Positions 1 through 8,382 of a stretch of DNA of 37,206 nt are shown one piece after another. The notes beneath the pieces are model-generated. The model had not been told where the DNA came from. It ran no database searches and worked only from the letters and a program-made list of their open reading frames with translations. The DNA comes from Coriobacteriaceae bacterium AM48-5 (lineage in GTDB: Bacteria; Actinomycetota; Coriobacteriia; Coriobacteriales; Coriobacteriaceae), in contig JAQEDJ010000023.1 in NCBI GenBank assembly GCA_027669525.1, positions 1 to 37,206 on the forward strand, read 5' to 3'. Each line of letters begins with the position of its first letter. The first letter of the stretch is position 1. The translations under genes were made by a program, and so were the position numbers.

Positions 1-213
1 CCCTACGCGCCGATACCCTCGGCATCGTCGGCGAGTACTACTGGATCGCCCGCGAGCGCGGTACCATCGAGCCGCGCGAAACCGCGCAAACTTCCCCCTG
101 CGCTACACGCAGCCGGCGAACGCCGCGAGGTTACCGTGCGCATCCGCCGCAACACCGCCGGTGGCCTCGGATCCACCTGGGCCATCGACAAGGTCGAAGC
201 CCCGGTCGAGTAA
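1..213 (+). CDS. 3' end of an unrecognised protein gene, two frame breaks
   Basis: Only the last ~70 codons are inside the window, so the start is missing. No single frame is convincing throughout. The third frame reads sensibly at first (DTLGIVGEYYWIARERG), the second frame takes over near base 90 (NFPLRYTQPAN), and the first frame carries the end (REVTVRIRRNTAGG...KVEAPVE) to a TAA at 211-213. The order third-second-first is exactly what two lost single bases would give (near 90 and 122), the same error type found in many genes here. I do not recognise the family. The end is hydrophilic with alternating basic and hydrophobic residues, compatible with a beta strand. A hairpin follows directly. 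Confidence 0.45.
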   Translation, partial: PYAPIPSASSASTTGSPASAVPSSRAKPRKLPPALHAAGERREVTVRIRRNTAGGLGSTWAIDKVEAPVE

Positions 214-219
214 AAAACG

Positions 220-249
220 GCCTCGGATAGCCAATTGACCATCCGAGGC
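220..249. terminator. Bidirectional hairpin terminator
   Basis: Nine-base arms GCCTCGGAT (220-228) and ATCCGAGGC (241-249) form a perfect stem. On the minus strand it is followed by GTTTTTTA, a good U-tract for the lipoprotein gene ending at 267. On the plus strand it follows the stop at 213 but has only a short GTTTG tail. Confidence 0.7.
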
Positions 250-266
250 GTTTGAATTCAGGCCTT

Positions 267-659
267 TTAGTTGTCATCGGCGCATATAGACACCAGAGAA
301 GCAAGCTCATCCTCAAGTTGCGGAGCAAAGTATCTAAAAGAAACCTGCGCTCCAGTCGGTATCGACTCAATCATATTCGCAGCATTATCTGAAACTCGGT
401 ACGATGCAGTTTCACCTGTCTTCAAATCCTCTATTGAGCAGACAGCGTCTTCAGCATCAATCGACCTAAGCACGCCTTTTCCTTGTAACATCACATCGGC
501 ATGCCCGCCAGCTATTTCTAATGAACCTGAGTCTGTCGCAGTCACTTCTCCGGAACCTCCGCGCGATATCTCTTCCTTTGTTGAACAGCCCACCAATGAA
601 GCCATCAGCACCAAAGACAGAGCTAGACGAATCGCCCTACTTCGAAAAAGTCGTTCCAT
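267..659 (-). CDS. Small lipoprotein, overlapping partner of the upstream peptidase
   Basis: 130 residues from the chosen ATG at 659. The N-terminus is basic (MERLFRSRAIR), followed by a hydrophobic stretch ending in the lipobox LVGC near residue 25, so the protein should be lipid-anchored outside the membrane. The rest has a regular strand-like pattern (GKGVLRSIDAEDAVCSIEDL, YRVSD, AQVSFRYF) resembling a small beta-barrel, but I recognise no named family. The start at 659 was preferred over 686 because the reconstructed peptidase gene upstream ends at 637, giving a 23-base overlap and probable translational coupling. By analogy with streptopain and its inhibitor, a role in controlling or anchoring the peptidase is possible but only inferred. 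Base composition is clearly more AT-rich than the genes from 2049 on. Confidence 0.7.
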   Translation of the reverse strand: MERLFRSRAIRLALSLVLMASLVGCSTKEEISRGGSGEVTATDSGSLEIAGGHADVMLQGKGVLRSIDAEDAVCSIEDLKTGETASYRVSDNAANMIESIPTGAQVSFRYFAPQLEDELASLVSICADDN

Positions 660-1762
660 AAGTCCACGCATAATAGCTCTGATCATACTTCAGGAAGGAT
701 AAAGATGAATTCCAGCCGTCCGCTATGCCAATCATCTGCCTTGTCTCTCCAGTTTTCTTACCAGTAAGTGTGGCGTAAGCTCCGCTGTTACAGAATGGGC
801 TGATCCGTTGTACAAACTCGCATGTAAAACATTCGGTCTATTAGAGTTAATCTCATTTTGAATGCTCGCGATAGCCGGAGAGGAGACAGTGCGGGCGATA
901 AGAGTACTTCCTCTGCTTGCGCAGTAATTTGTAAACCCCGTTGCACAGGTTGATATCGGCGTTCCGCCCAAAACAACGCCGGGAACAGTCTGTTCTTCAT
1001 CGGAAAGAGCATGGGTATTGGTGTAATTCCATATCTGCATATATTGCGAAGGGTCGCTATATAAATTGGCAATGCCATACAGTTCCGCAACGTTCGAAAA
1101 AGCTGTCACCATACAAGCATAGTGGGCAGTAAGCCTCTTAATCTCGCTTTCATCATATGACATAAACTGAGAAATGGAACGAAATCCAGATACTGTGTAA
1201 TCCTGCATTTGAGTTGCGTAAATTACGACATCGTTCCAGCTTGAAGGTTTATTCGATAAAACGACAGGCCGTCCTTCTATGGAAACAGCCGGGATTGTTC
1301 GTCCGCAATTTGTTGTTATTGAACCGTCCAAAGATTGCACACCGAATTCGAATGGATTGATCATTACGACTGGGTTATTGAAAGAATAAGACTCAACACC
1401 AAGATCTCCTCCCCGATCCATAGGCTGACTAAGCCGTCTCCAAAACGATATCCCGTAAGTATTTCATCATCTGAAGCATCTAAAACCAAATAGCCCGCGG
1501 CTCTATTGAATGTCACAACCGGAACAATGTAGCCAAGCGGGGACCCATCAACGTCTACAAAAGGAATAGGGTCAGAAGGCGTATACGAAGAGCCGAGGAG
1601 TCCCTTTATATATTTATCGGCAAGCTCTTGCGCAATTTCTGAAGTAAATTGTATCTGCTCACCATCAATATTGCCCGTCGAAGCAAAAACCTCTTTCGGA
1701 CGTGCGGCCAAGGCGACAATTGAAGACGCGACAAGTTGCAGAAAACGACGACGCGAAAGCAT
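637..1762 (-). CDS. Tat-exported papain/C39-like cysteine peptidase (two frame breaks)
   Basis: Reconstructed as 375 residues. The N-terminus MLSRRRFLQLVASSIVALAA is a twin-arginine signal. Residues ~30-120 look like a propeptide (PFVDVDG, GYLVLDASDDEILTGYRF), as in streptopain-type (C10) enzymes. The mature part has a helix with a candidate nucleophile, HYACMVTAFSNVAELYG, then HSVTA as candidate His and IADGWN as candidate Asp/Asn: a Cys-His-Asp order fitting papain-fold C10/C39-like peptidases. Frame breaks near 1422 and 782 each need one added base. After the second, a new frame continues AYATLTGKKTG...MIGIADGW...YGTTF to a TAG at 637-639, overlapping the lipoprotein gene. Substrate unknown; family assignment is by motif order only. 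Confidence 0.6.
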
Positions 1763-1814
1763 ATGTTCTTCTTTCTAGAGGATAGAGGAGCGACTTATAA
1801 GATACTCCTATTCT

Positions 1815-1848
1815 ATAACCTTTTTTGTAACGTTACAGCACTGGTTAT
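1815..1848. promoter_or_regulatory. 34-bp symmetric operator-like dyad
   Basis: TGTAACGTTACA at 1826-1837 is a perfect 12-base palindrome. It is flanked at equal distance by ATAACC (1815-1820) and GGTTAT (1843-1848), all sharing the centre 1831.5. It lies about 55-90 bases upstream of the peptidase start in otherwise AT-rich DNA, where a promoter would be expected. Such nested symmetry is typical of a dimeric repressor site; the regulator is not evident nearby. Confidence 0.55.
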
Positions 1849-2010
1849 ATTTCAATTCGATTTGCTTATGTCCTTGTAACCCAATACGTCTTTACGTTTT
1901 AACGGAATTAGAAAATCACTCATAGCAAAAACGGGCTTTAATCCCAAAGAGATGACTTTGATTATGAATCAAACCAGCAGCCAGGGCATAGCTGCAGTGC
2001 AATTGCTACA

Positions 2011-2040
2011 AGAAAGGCCGCCCTTGCTGGCGGCCTTTCT
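2011..2040. terminator. Strong hairpin terminator after ettA
   Basis: Twelve-base perfect arms AGAAAGGCCGCC (2011-2022) and GGCGGCCTTTCT (2029-2040) with a six-base loop. It lies just past the ettA stop on the minus strand. Confidence 0.85.
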
Positions 2041-2048
2041 ACTTGCTA

Positions 2049-3727
2049 CTAGTCACGCGTGAGCTTGCGGTGAATACGATGCGGCTGGGCTGCGTCCTCG
2101 CCCAGGCGCTCGATGCGGTTGGCCTGATAGGCCTCGAAGTTGCCCTCGAACCAATACCAGTTGCCCGGATTCTCGTCGGTGCCCTCCCACGCCAGAATGT
2201 GCGTGGCGACGCGGTCCAGGAACATACGGTCGTGGCTAATGACCACCGAGCAGCCCGGGAACTCGAGCAGCGCCGCCTCGAGCGAGGACAGCGTCTCGAC
2301 GTCGAGGTCGTTCGTGGGCTCGTCGAGGAGCAGCAGGTTGCCGCCCTGCTTGAGCGTGAGCGCCAGGTTCAGACGGTTGCGCTCGCCACCGGAGAGTACG
2401 CCAGCGCGCTTCTGCTGGTCCTGGCCCTTAAAGCCAAAGCTCGCCACATAAGCGCGGCTCGGAACCTCGGTCTCGCCGACCATCATGTGATCCAGGCCGT
2501 CCGAGACGACCTCCCACAGGTTCTTGTCGGGGTCGATGCCGGAACGGTTCTGGTCGACGTAAGAAATCTTGACGGTCTCGCCCACCTCGAGCTCGCCCGA
2601 AGTCAGCGGCTCCAGACCCACAATCGTCTTGAAGAGCGTGGTCTTACCGACACCGTTGGGACCGATGACGCCCACGATGCCGTTGCGCGGCAGGGTGAAC
2701 GAAAGGTCATCGATGAGCACACGGCCATCGAACTCCTTGTGCAGGTGATGGGCCTCGAGCACCTTGTTGCCCAGACGCGGGCCCACAGGGATGCGGATGT
2801 CGGTCCAGTCGAGCTTCTGGCTTGCGCGGACCTCGGCCTCCATCTCCTCATAGCGAGCCAGACGGGCCTTGTTCTTTGCCTGGCGGGCCTTGGGCGAGCT
2901 GCGCACCCACTCGAGCTCGGCCTCCATGCGCTTGGCGAGCTTGGCATCGCGGTTGCCCTGCGCCTCGATACGGGCGGCCTTGGTCTCCAGATACGTGGAG
3001 TAGTTGCCCTTGTAGGGATAAAGGTGACCGCGGTCGACCTCGCAGATCCACTCGGCAACGTTATCCAGGAAGTAGCGATCGTGTGTGACGGCAAGCACCG
3101 CGCCTGGTAGTTGTGCAGGAAGTGCTCGAGCCACAGGATCGACTCGGCGTCCAGGTGGTTCGTGGGCTCGTCGAGCAGCAGCAGGTCGGGAGCCTCGAGC
3201 AGCAGCTTGCACAGGGCCACGCGGCGGCGCTCGCCGCCGGAAAGCACGTTGACCGGCATGTCGGAATCGGGCAGCTGCAGGGCGTCCATGGCCTGGCCGA
3301 GCTTGGAATCGATATCCCAGCCGTCGGCGGCGTCGATCTCGTCCTGGAGCTTTCCCATCTCAGCCATGAGGGCGTCCATGTCGCAGTCCGGGTCGCACAT
3401 CTCCTCGCCGATCTTATTGAAGCGATCGACCTTGGCGATCATATCGCCAAACGCCATGCGCACGTTCTCGATAACGGTCTTGTCGTCGTCGAGCGGCGGC
3501 TCCTGCTGCAGGATACCCACGGTGTAGCCGGGGGTGAGCCTGGCATCGCCGTTGGAGACCTCCTCAATGCCGGCCATAATCTTGAGCAGGGTCGACTTGC
3601 CCATGCCGTTGGGGCCCACGACACCGATCTTGGCACCGGGGTAGAAGCTCAGGGTCACGTCGTCAAGGATTACCTTGTCGCCATGGGCCTTGCGAGCCTG
3701 ATACATCTGGTAGATAAACTCTGCCAT
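2049..3727 (-). CDS. ettA: Energy-dependent translational throttle protein EttA (ABC-F), one frame break
   Basis: Reconstructed as 559 residues, the normal length for EttA, a cytoplasmic ABC-F ATPase that binds the ribosomal E site and gates entry into elongation according to ATP/ADP. Both ATPase halves are complete: GPNGMGKST, LSGGERRRVA and LLLLDEPTNHLD in the first, GPNGVGKTT, LSGGERNRLNLA and LLLLDEPTNDLD in the second. The C-terminus LGEDAAQPHRIHRKL matches the EttA subgroup. Between HNYQ and AVLAVTHDRYFLDN the frame changes at ~3104; adding one C to the CC there restores HNYQGAVLAVTHDR, the conserved sequence. The gene stands alone, with its own terminator. Confidence 0.95.
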
Positions 3728-3823
3728 TTGCCTGTTTTATCCTTTCTACCTGCTGTTTCCCTATTCTTGATTCGCTTTAGTGGAAACGAAATGAGGAAAC
3801 CAGCTCTGAAACTTAACGAAAAA

Positions 3824-3838
3824 GGGGCATGGTTGCCC
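3824..3838 (-). terminator. Terminator of the sdpR-sdpI unit
   Basis: On the minus strand GGGCA-ACCA-TGCCC is followed by CTTTTTC. Short stem but a good U-tract, about 75 bases past the sdpI stop and before ettA. Confidence 0.55.
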
Positions 3839-3911
3839 ACACCCCCTAATACTACCTGGGAAAAGTCCCCCTTAACACACTATGAACTGCGTACGCTAGT
3901 TTTCCGCAACC

Positions 3912-4616
3912 TTAACGAGCGGCTCGCTGCGATTTGCGCCACAGCAGATACGAATAGACGTAGGCAGCTCCAGCTGAACCAAACGCCAGAACCGCAATCA
4001 CCGCGGCGACGACTTCACTCGAAAGCACGCTACCCGCCACGCCCATCACAATCAAACCAACACCCAGCACCATAAAGCAGGCGCCGCCAAAACGCTGCGT
4101 ACGGCGCCAGTTCTCGGGATCGGCAAGCGCCCAAGGCGTCTTGATACCGAGCGTATAGTTCTGCTTCACACGCGGCAAGTAGTTGCCTACGCCGATGAAC
4201 AGCAAACCGATAGCACCGGAAATCAGCACGTTGACCGAACCGACCGCCGGCACCACGCCCCAGACCGTAAGCTCACCCAACCAGCTTATGGCACACATTA
4301 ACAAGGTGAAGGCGATTACGAAGCCCTGATAGAACTTGCCCGAGGTTCGATATGCCTCACCTTTGGGGTCAATGCGTGGCACCACGTAGAACATTGCAAG
4401 AAGTGCCAGAGGCAGCACGCCGAGCGCGGAGGCCATCCAGCTAGGGCCCCAACCGTCGACGGCGCCGTTCGCTCCCCAGTGCGTAGGAATCTGTGCAGGC
4501 AAGCTCGGCATCACCATAAGGTGCGCCGCGACATTAATAGCGCAGACCACAACAAGCATGGCCCATACACGCGGCGATACCCCCGTGGCGTGTATGCCCT
4601 TGTTTTCGTTATTCAT
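3912..4616 (-). CDS. sdpI: SdpI-family membrane protein (DUF1648 plus SdpI domains)
   Basis: 234 residues with about six to seven hydrophobic segments. The N-terminal part shows the DUF1648 pattern (MLVVVCAINVAAHLMVMPSLP...PTHWGANGAVDGWG), and the C-terminal part the SdpI signature (GVGNYLPRVKQNYTLGIKTPWAL...NWRRTQRFGG). In Bacillus subtilis SdpI gives immunity to the SdpC toxin and also sequesters the repressor SdpR. The start at 4616 was chosen because AAGG lies eight bases upstream; it overlaps the end of the ArsR-type gene by eight bases. No sdpABC toxin genes are visible here, so it may serve as an orphan immunity or envelope-stress protein. Confidence 0.85.
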   Translation of the reverse strand: MNNENKGIHATGVSPRVWAMLVVVCAINVAAHLMVMPSLPAQIPTHWGANGAVDGWGPSWMASALGVLPLALLAMFYVVPRIDPKGEAYRTSGKFYQGFVIAFTLLMCAISWLGELTVWGVVPAVGSVNVLISGAIGLLFIGVGNYLPRVKQNYTLGIKTPWALADPENWRRTQRFGGACFMVLGVGLIVMGVAGSVLSSEVVAAVIAVLAFGSAGAAYVYSYLLWRKSQRAAR

Positions 4617-4887
4617 CCTCATCACCTTCAGTGTCTGTAAAGCCCATAAACCAGCCAATCAAGTCCTGCATGACGGTGGTGTTTAAGCTGTAAACGATGT
4701 TTTGGCCATGGCGCTCGTCGGTCACCAGCCCGGCGTTTTTGAGCGTCGCCAAATGATGGCTCAATGACGGCTTGCTGATGTCAAAATGCTCGGCAAGCTC
4801 CCCGGCCGTACAATTGCCCTCGCGCAGCAACTCCAAAATGCGCCGTCGCGTTGGATCGGCAAGCGCCTTAAAACCCTCTCCCGGCAT
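4609..4887 (-). CDS. sdpR: SdpR-like ArsR-family transcriptional repressor
   Basis: 92 residues forming one winged helix-turn-helix: FKALADPTRRRILELLREG, then AGELAEHFDISKPSLSHHLATLKNAGLV as the recognition region, and RHGQNIVYSLN as the wing. It lacks the cysteine metal-site motif of ArsR/SmtB metal sensors, as expected for the SdpR branch. AGGAGG sits just before the ATG at 4887, deciding this start over two upstream ATGs. It is co-transcribed and overlapping with sdpI, and the operator at 4936-4959 over its own promoter fits autoregulation. Confidence 0.85.
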   Translation of the reverse strand: MPGEGFKALADPTRRRILELLREGNCTAGELAEHFDISKPSLSHHLATLKNAGLVTDERHGQNIVYSLNTTVMQDLIGWFMGFTDTEGDEDE

Positions 4888-4921
4888 AAGACCTCCTCTC
4901 ATCATCTCTCATGACGCGCAC

Positions 4922-4959
4922 ACTATACTCGATATTTAGATGTTTGTCTAACTGTCTAA
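4922..4959 (-). promoter_or_regulatory. sdpR-sdpI promoter with overlapping operator repeats
   Basis: On the minus strand TAGACA (4950-4945), a 17-base spacer and TATAGT (4927-4922) make a near-consensus sigma-70 promoter. TGTCTAA occurs twice on the plus strand, at 4945-4951 and 4953-4959, and an inverted TTAGA at 4936-4940 faces the first copy. The repeats cover the -35 box, the expected place for an ArsR-type autorepressor. Confidence 0.65.
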
Positions 4960-5136
4960 TCTTGTACTCAAAAAAATAGCCGCCCCCGCGTAATGCGAAG
5001 ACGGCCACTTCTCACGCCATAAACGTGTTTCGGAGTTGGCTAACCCGCGGCAACGGGTGCCATCTGCTTCATCTTATGCGAATCCCGATCTCATTTCAAC
5101 AAGCCCCTAGGGCTCAAATGGAATCGTGATAATCCC

Positions 5137-5142
5137 TATAAT
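5137..5142 (+). promoter_or_regulatory. Consensus -10 box upstream of tcdA
   Basis: TATAAT lies about 45 bases before the tcdA start. No good -35 hexamer is seen 16-18 bases upstream, so the promoter call rests on the -10 alone. Confidence 0.4.
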
Positions 5143-5186
5143 GGCGATAGCCCAAACACGATCCGCTTCCCCATCGGAGGACATCT

Positions 5187-5984
5187 ATGACCGAAACCGC
5201 AGCCGCAGCTCCCGTCGAGACACGCGACACCAAACTCGAGATCATCATGGGCCGTGAGGCACTCGATAGACTCGCCAACGCCACGGTGCTGGTGCTCGGC
5301 TGCGGAGGCGTGGGCTCTAACTGCTGCGAGGCACTTGTCCGCGGCGGCATCGGTCATTTTGTGATTCTGGACAAGGATATCGTCGCGCCCAGCAACATCA
5401 ATCGACAGGCCATCGCCTTTCACAGCACCGTCGGCAAGCGCAAGGTTGACGTGATGGAAGCCATGATCCACGACATCAATCCCGCCGCCAGCGTTATCAA
5501 GCGCACCGAATACCTGCTGAGCGACAACATCGACGAGTTCTTCGCGAGCGTTTCTGAGCAGACGGGTGGCAAGCTAGACTACGTCGTCGACGCCATCGAC
5601 ACCATCTCGGCCAAGCTCACCATTGCCAAATATGCTCAGGACCATGACATCCGTTTGGTTAGCTCCATGGGCGGGGCCAACAAACTCCATCCCGAGTGCC
5701 TCCGCTTTGCCGACATCTTCGATACGGTACGTGACCCCATGAGCCGCATTATGCGCAAAGAATGTAAGAAGCGCGGAATCAAGAGCCTACACGTACTGTT
5801 TAGCTGCGAGGAATCGGTTAAGACACAGCCCCGCGATCCTTTCAACATCCACGAGCGCACCGAGCTGGGAACTGCCAGTTTTATGCCGCCCATCATGGGC
5901 CAGATGATCGCCGGCGAGGTTATCCGTCAGATCAGTGGCCGCGGCACCGAGCGCGTGCGCGCCGATGGCCAGCGCCTAGACTAG
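5187..5984 (+). CDS. tcdA: tRNA threonylcarbamoyladenosine dehydratase (E1/ThiF-like)
   Basis: 265 residues. TcdA (CsdL) uses ATP to dehydrate t6A37 of ANN-decoding tRNAs to the cyclic form ct6A. The nucleotide-binding Rossmann motif VLVLGCGGVGSNCCEALVRGGIG is at ~34-56, followed by DKDIVAPSNINRQ (E1-like NINRQ) and YVVDAIDTISAK, all diagnostic of the family. GGAGG precedes the ATG. The region after residue 245 (GRGTERVRADGQRLD) is poorly conserved. It forms an operon with the tatD-like gene 14 bases downstream. Confidence 0.93.
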   Translation: MTETAAAAPVETRDTKLEIIMGREALDRLANATVLVLGCGGVGSNCCEALVRGGIGHFVILDKDIVAPSNINRQAIAFHSTVGKRKVDVMEAMIHDINPAASVIKRTEYLLSDNIDEFFASVSEQTGGKLDYVVDAIDTISAKLTIAKYAQDHDIRLVSSMGGANKLHPECLRFADIFDTVRDPMSRIMRKECKKRGIKSLHVLFSCEESVKTQPRDPFNIHERTELGTASFMPPIMGQMIAGEVIRQISGRGTERVRADGQRLD

Positions 5985-5998
5985 CGGAGCGCGCCGAG

Positions 5999-6781
5999 AT
6001 GGAGCCCCGGTTATTTGATGCACACTGCCATCTTGATCTAATGGCTCACCCGGACGCCGTTGCCGATGAGGCAACGGCGCTGGGCCTGATTCTATTTGAC
6101 TGCGGCGTCGATCCGCACGACTTTGCACGCGCCAAGAAGCGCGCCTGCGGCCGTTCAAATATCTTTGCCGGCATCGGCCTCCATCCCTGGTGGCTCGCCG
6201 ACGGACGATGTGGCAACGCTGAAATCAATCTGCTTTGCGAAGTTGCTGCCCAAGAGCGCTATATCGGCGAGGTCGGGCTCGACTTTTCCGCTCGTTTTGC
6301 CGGAAGCGAGCCGCTACAAGCACAGGCATTTGACCGGCTCTGCGATGCACTCGCGCAGCACCCTCTTGCCGGGCGCGTGATATCAATTCACGCTGTTCGT
6401 TCGGCAGGAACCGTACTGAACGTCCTCGAATCGCATGGACCACTCATCCCAAACTCCGACTCCCCCGTTATCATCTTCCACTGGTTTAGCGGTACTTCGG
6501 ACGAACTCGCCCGCGCGCGTAATGCGGGCTGTTATTTTTCCGTCAACGAACGCATGCTCGCGTCCAAACGAGGACGCGAATACGCACGACAGATTCCACT
6601 CGACCGTCTACTGCTCGAGACCGATGCGCCGGCCGAGCCAAACACAGAAACAAGCGCGCAGTCGCTCATCAAATCGCTCGCAAGGACCTCGATGCGCATT
6701 GCCTCACTCAAAAACTGTGACGCAAAGCGCATCGAGTCGGTAGTTTTAGCAAATGCGCACTCTGTTTTTGACCTTCGCTAA
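5999..6781 (+). CDS. TatD-family metal-dependent hydrolase
   Basis: 260 residues of TIM-barrel amidohydrolase type. The metal ligands are visible: DAHCHLD at ~7-13, GEVGLDF near 95, a central SIHAVR His, FHWFSG near 160, and LLLETDAP near 205. TatD proteins are 3'-5' exonucleases or deoxyribonucleases acting on damaged DNA and RNA; the physiological substrate of this paralogue cannot be told from sequence. It sits 14 bases after tcdA, probably in the same transcript, and ends before a hairpin. Confidence 0.88.
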   Translation: MEPRLFDAHCHLDLMAHPDAVADEATALGLILFDCGVDPHDFARAKKRACGRSNIFAGIGLHPWWLADGRCGNAEINLLCEVAAQERYIGEVGLDFSARFAGSEPLQAQAFDRLCDALAQHPLAGRVISIHAVRSAGTVLNVLESHGPLIPNSDSPVIIFHWFSGTSDELARARNAGCYFSVNERMLASKRGREYARQIPLDRLLLETDAPAEPNTETSAQSLIKSLARTSMRIASLKNCDAKRIESVVLANAHSVFDLR

Positions 6782-6803
6782 CCACTGTGGGCAAAAATGC
6801 CAA

Positions 6804-6837
6804 GGGACATGCGAATCGCACAACGCAGTCCCTATTT
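6804..6837. terminator. Hairpin between convergent tatD and FGGY kinase genes
   Basis: GGGAC-A-TGCG (6804-6813) pairs with CGCA-GTCCC (6824-6832) with one bulged base. TATTTT follows on the plus strand and TTGGCATTTTTG on the minus strand, so it can serve both genes. Confidence 0.65.
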
Positions 6838-6862
6838 TGGAAGGCAGTACAATTCGGCAGCA

Positions 6863-8376
6863 TTACACCAATTCGTGCATGAGATCACGGTTGCGTGCAT
6901 ACAATTCGTCAAAGATATGACGACGCGACGCATATAGCTCGTGGGCAGCCATATCGGGCACGATTGTTTGTGCAACGCCAAGGACTTGGGCGAGTTCATC
7001 CCATGATGCATAGGCGCCACCTGCGAGAGCTGCCATGATGGCATCACCGAAGCATGCGCCCACCGTAACCTTGGCAACCGAGACCTCGCGCCCGCATACG
7101 TCGGCGATAGCCTGCATCCAAACTGGATTCTTGGTTCCACCTCCGACAAGCATAATGCGCCCAATTGGCAGTCCATGCTCTCGCTCGATAATGTCGACAT
7201 GGGATGCAACGGTATACGCGACGCCTTCCAAGGCGGCGCGAACCATATGGGCTCGCGTATGCCTTCCGGTCAGGCCAAAGAAGACGCCACGTGCTCGGGA
7301 TCGTTGAGCGGAGTACGCTCCCCCGCAAAGTACGGCAGGCACAGGAGCCCATCGGCACCCGGCGCCACATCGGCGGCATCATGCGCCATGACCGAATATG
7401 CATCGGGGCCACCGTGGCCCTCGGCCTCCACGGCGTCGCGATACAGCTCTTGGCGCAGCACGATGTGAGTGCACCCGCCGTATTGGTCCCCGCACAGATC
7501 CCGTAAGTTCCGGGAATGATAAACGTCCCTGGCCACAGGCGGGCATCATCGACCATATGATCAGCTAGGTAGATGAAATACGCCGTGCTCCCCAACTGAA
7601 CCATCATATCGCCGGGACGAAATACACCCGTCGAAATGGCCTCGGCACCAGAGTCGCCCGTTCCCACTAAGACAGGTGTCCCTGCCGCGAGCCTGTCGCC
7701 TCAGCCGCGCGCTGCGTAATCACCCCGGCAATATCGGTAGCCGACATTACCTCCGTCATCTGGTCAGGCCGGCAGAAACGAGCACATTCCCGAGCATCAA
7801 CCCTCCAAGTGTAGCGGTCGTATAGGGGAAGAAAATCCTCCGCCAAGTAACGGTCCACCGTAAAACGCCCCGTCAACTTTGCGCATAGAAACGATGATGC
7901 CGTCAGGAACTTCGCGGCACGTTCGTGCACCTCGGCATATTCTCCTTAAACCATAAGATCTTGGGAGCAATATCTGATGAGCAGGGATCGTGCCCGAAAA
8001 GTTCGCGTGCGCGACCTGACCCATATTCGGAAAGGAGCTCGTCAATCTGCGGCTTCGAACGTGCATCGACTCCATACAAAATCGCGGGCGCCAGCGCGTT
8101 GCACTCGGTATCGACCGGCACACAGTCGCAACCCAATGCGGAAAGGCCCACGCATCCGATCTGCGCCGCGTTAACCCCCGATCGCATCACCAGCTCGCGC
8201 GACAAGCGGCAAAAATCGCCCCACCAAACTGCCTCAGCATCATGCTGGTACCATCCATCACACGGGTTGTCCGTCTCATGTCCACAAGAGGCTTGGCAAA
8301 CGATGTTGCATCGATCATCGATTAAAACGCCTTTAGAGGCGCTTGTCCCAATATCAATACCCAGATAGAGCGCCAT
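6863..8376 (-). CDS. FGGY-family carbohydrate kinase (four frame breaks)
   Basis: Reconstructed as 505 residues, full length for FGGY kinases (xylulokinase/gluconokinase type), which phosphorylate ketoses, polyols or sugar acids. The N-terminal phosphate loop LGIDIGTSASKGVLID is present, then [53 protein letters not shown] (the FGGY signature region) and IMLVGGGTKNPVWMQAIADV near the C-terminus. The frame breaks lie at ~7933, 7691, 7459 and 7294; adding one base at each restores continuous family sequence, for example ENMPEVHERAAKFLTASSFL. It is the last gene of the Amadori-type cluster, six bases after the BtpA gene. The substrate is unknown. Confidence 0.85.
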
Positions 8377-8382
8377 AGGTGC

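Noticed and set aside
732..1762. Two separate genes instead of one peptidase
   Set aside because: The second open frame has no fitting ribosome binding site, and propeptide and catalytic parts complete each other; one lost base explains the break.
2060..2075. TTGCGGTGAATACG, similar to the ends of the palindromic elements
   Set aside because: It codes for the C-terminus of EttA and has no inverted partner.
2043..3110. Long plus-strand open frame of 355 codons
   Set aside because: It is antisense to ettA, whose motifs are unmistakable; long antisense frames are common in high G+C DNA. Similar frames opposite the HAD and pgi genes (18931-19764, 20206-21024, 21095-21955) were rejected for the same reason.
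4968..5016. Hairpin with a T7 tract on the minus strand, a possible terminator
   Set aside because: The stem depends on several G-U pairs, and no minus-strand gene ends upstream of it; it lies just before the sdpR promoter. Not listed as a feature.
6863..8376. FGGY kinase as a pseudogene
   Set aside because: All four breaks are single-base losses with perfectly conserved sequence on both sides and no internal decay, so sequencing error is the better explanation.
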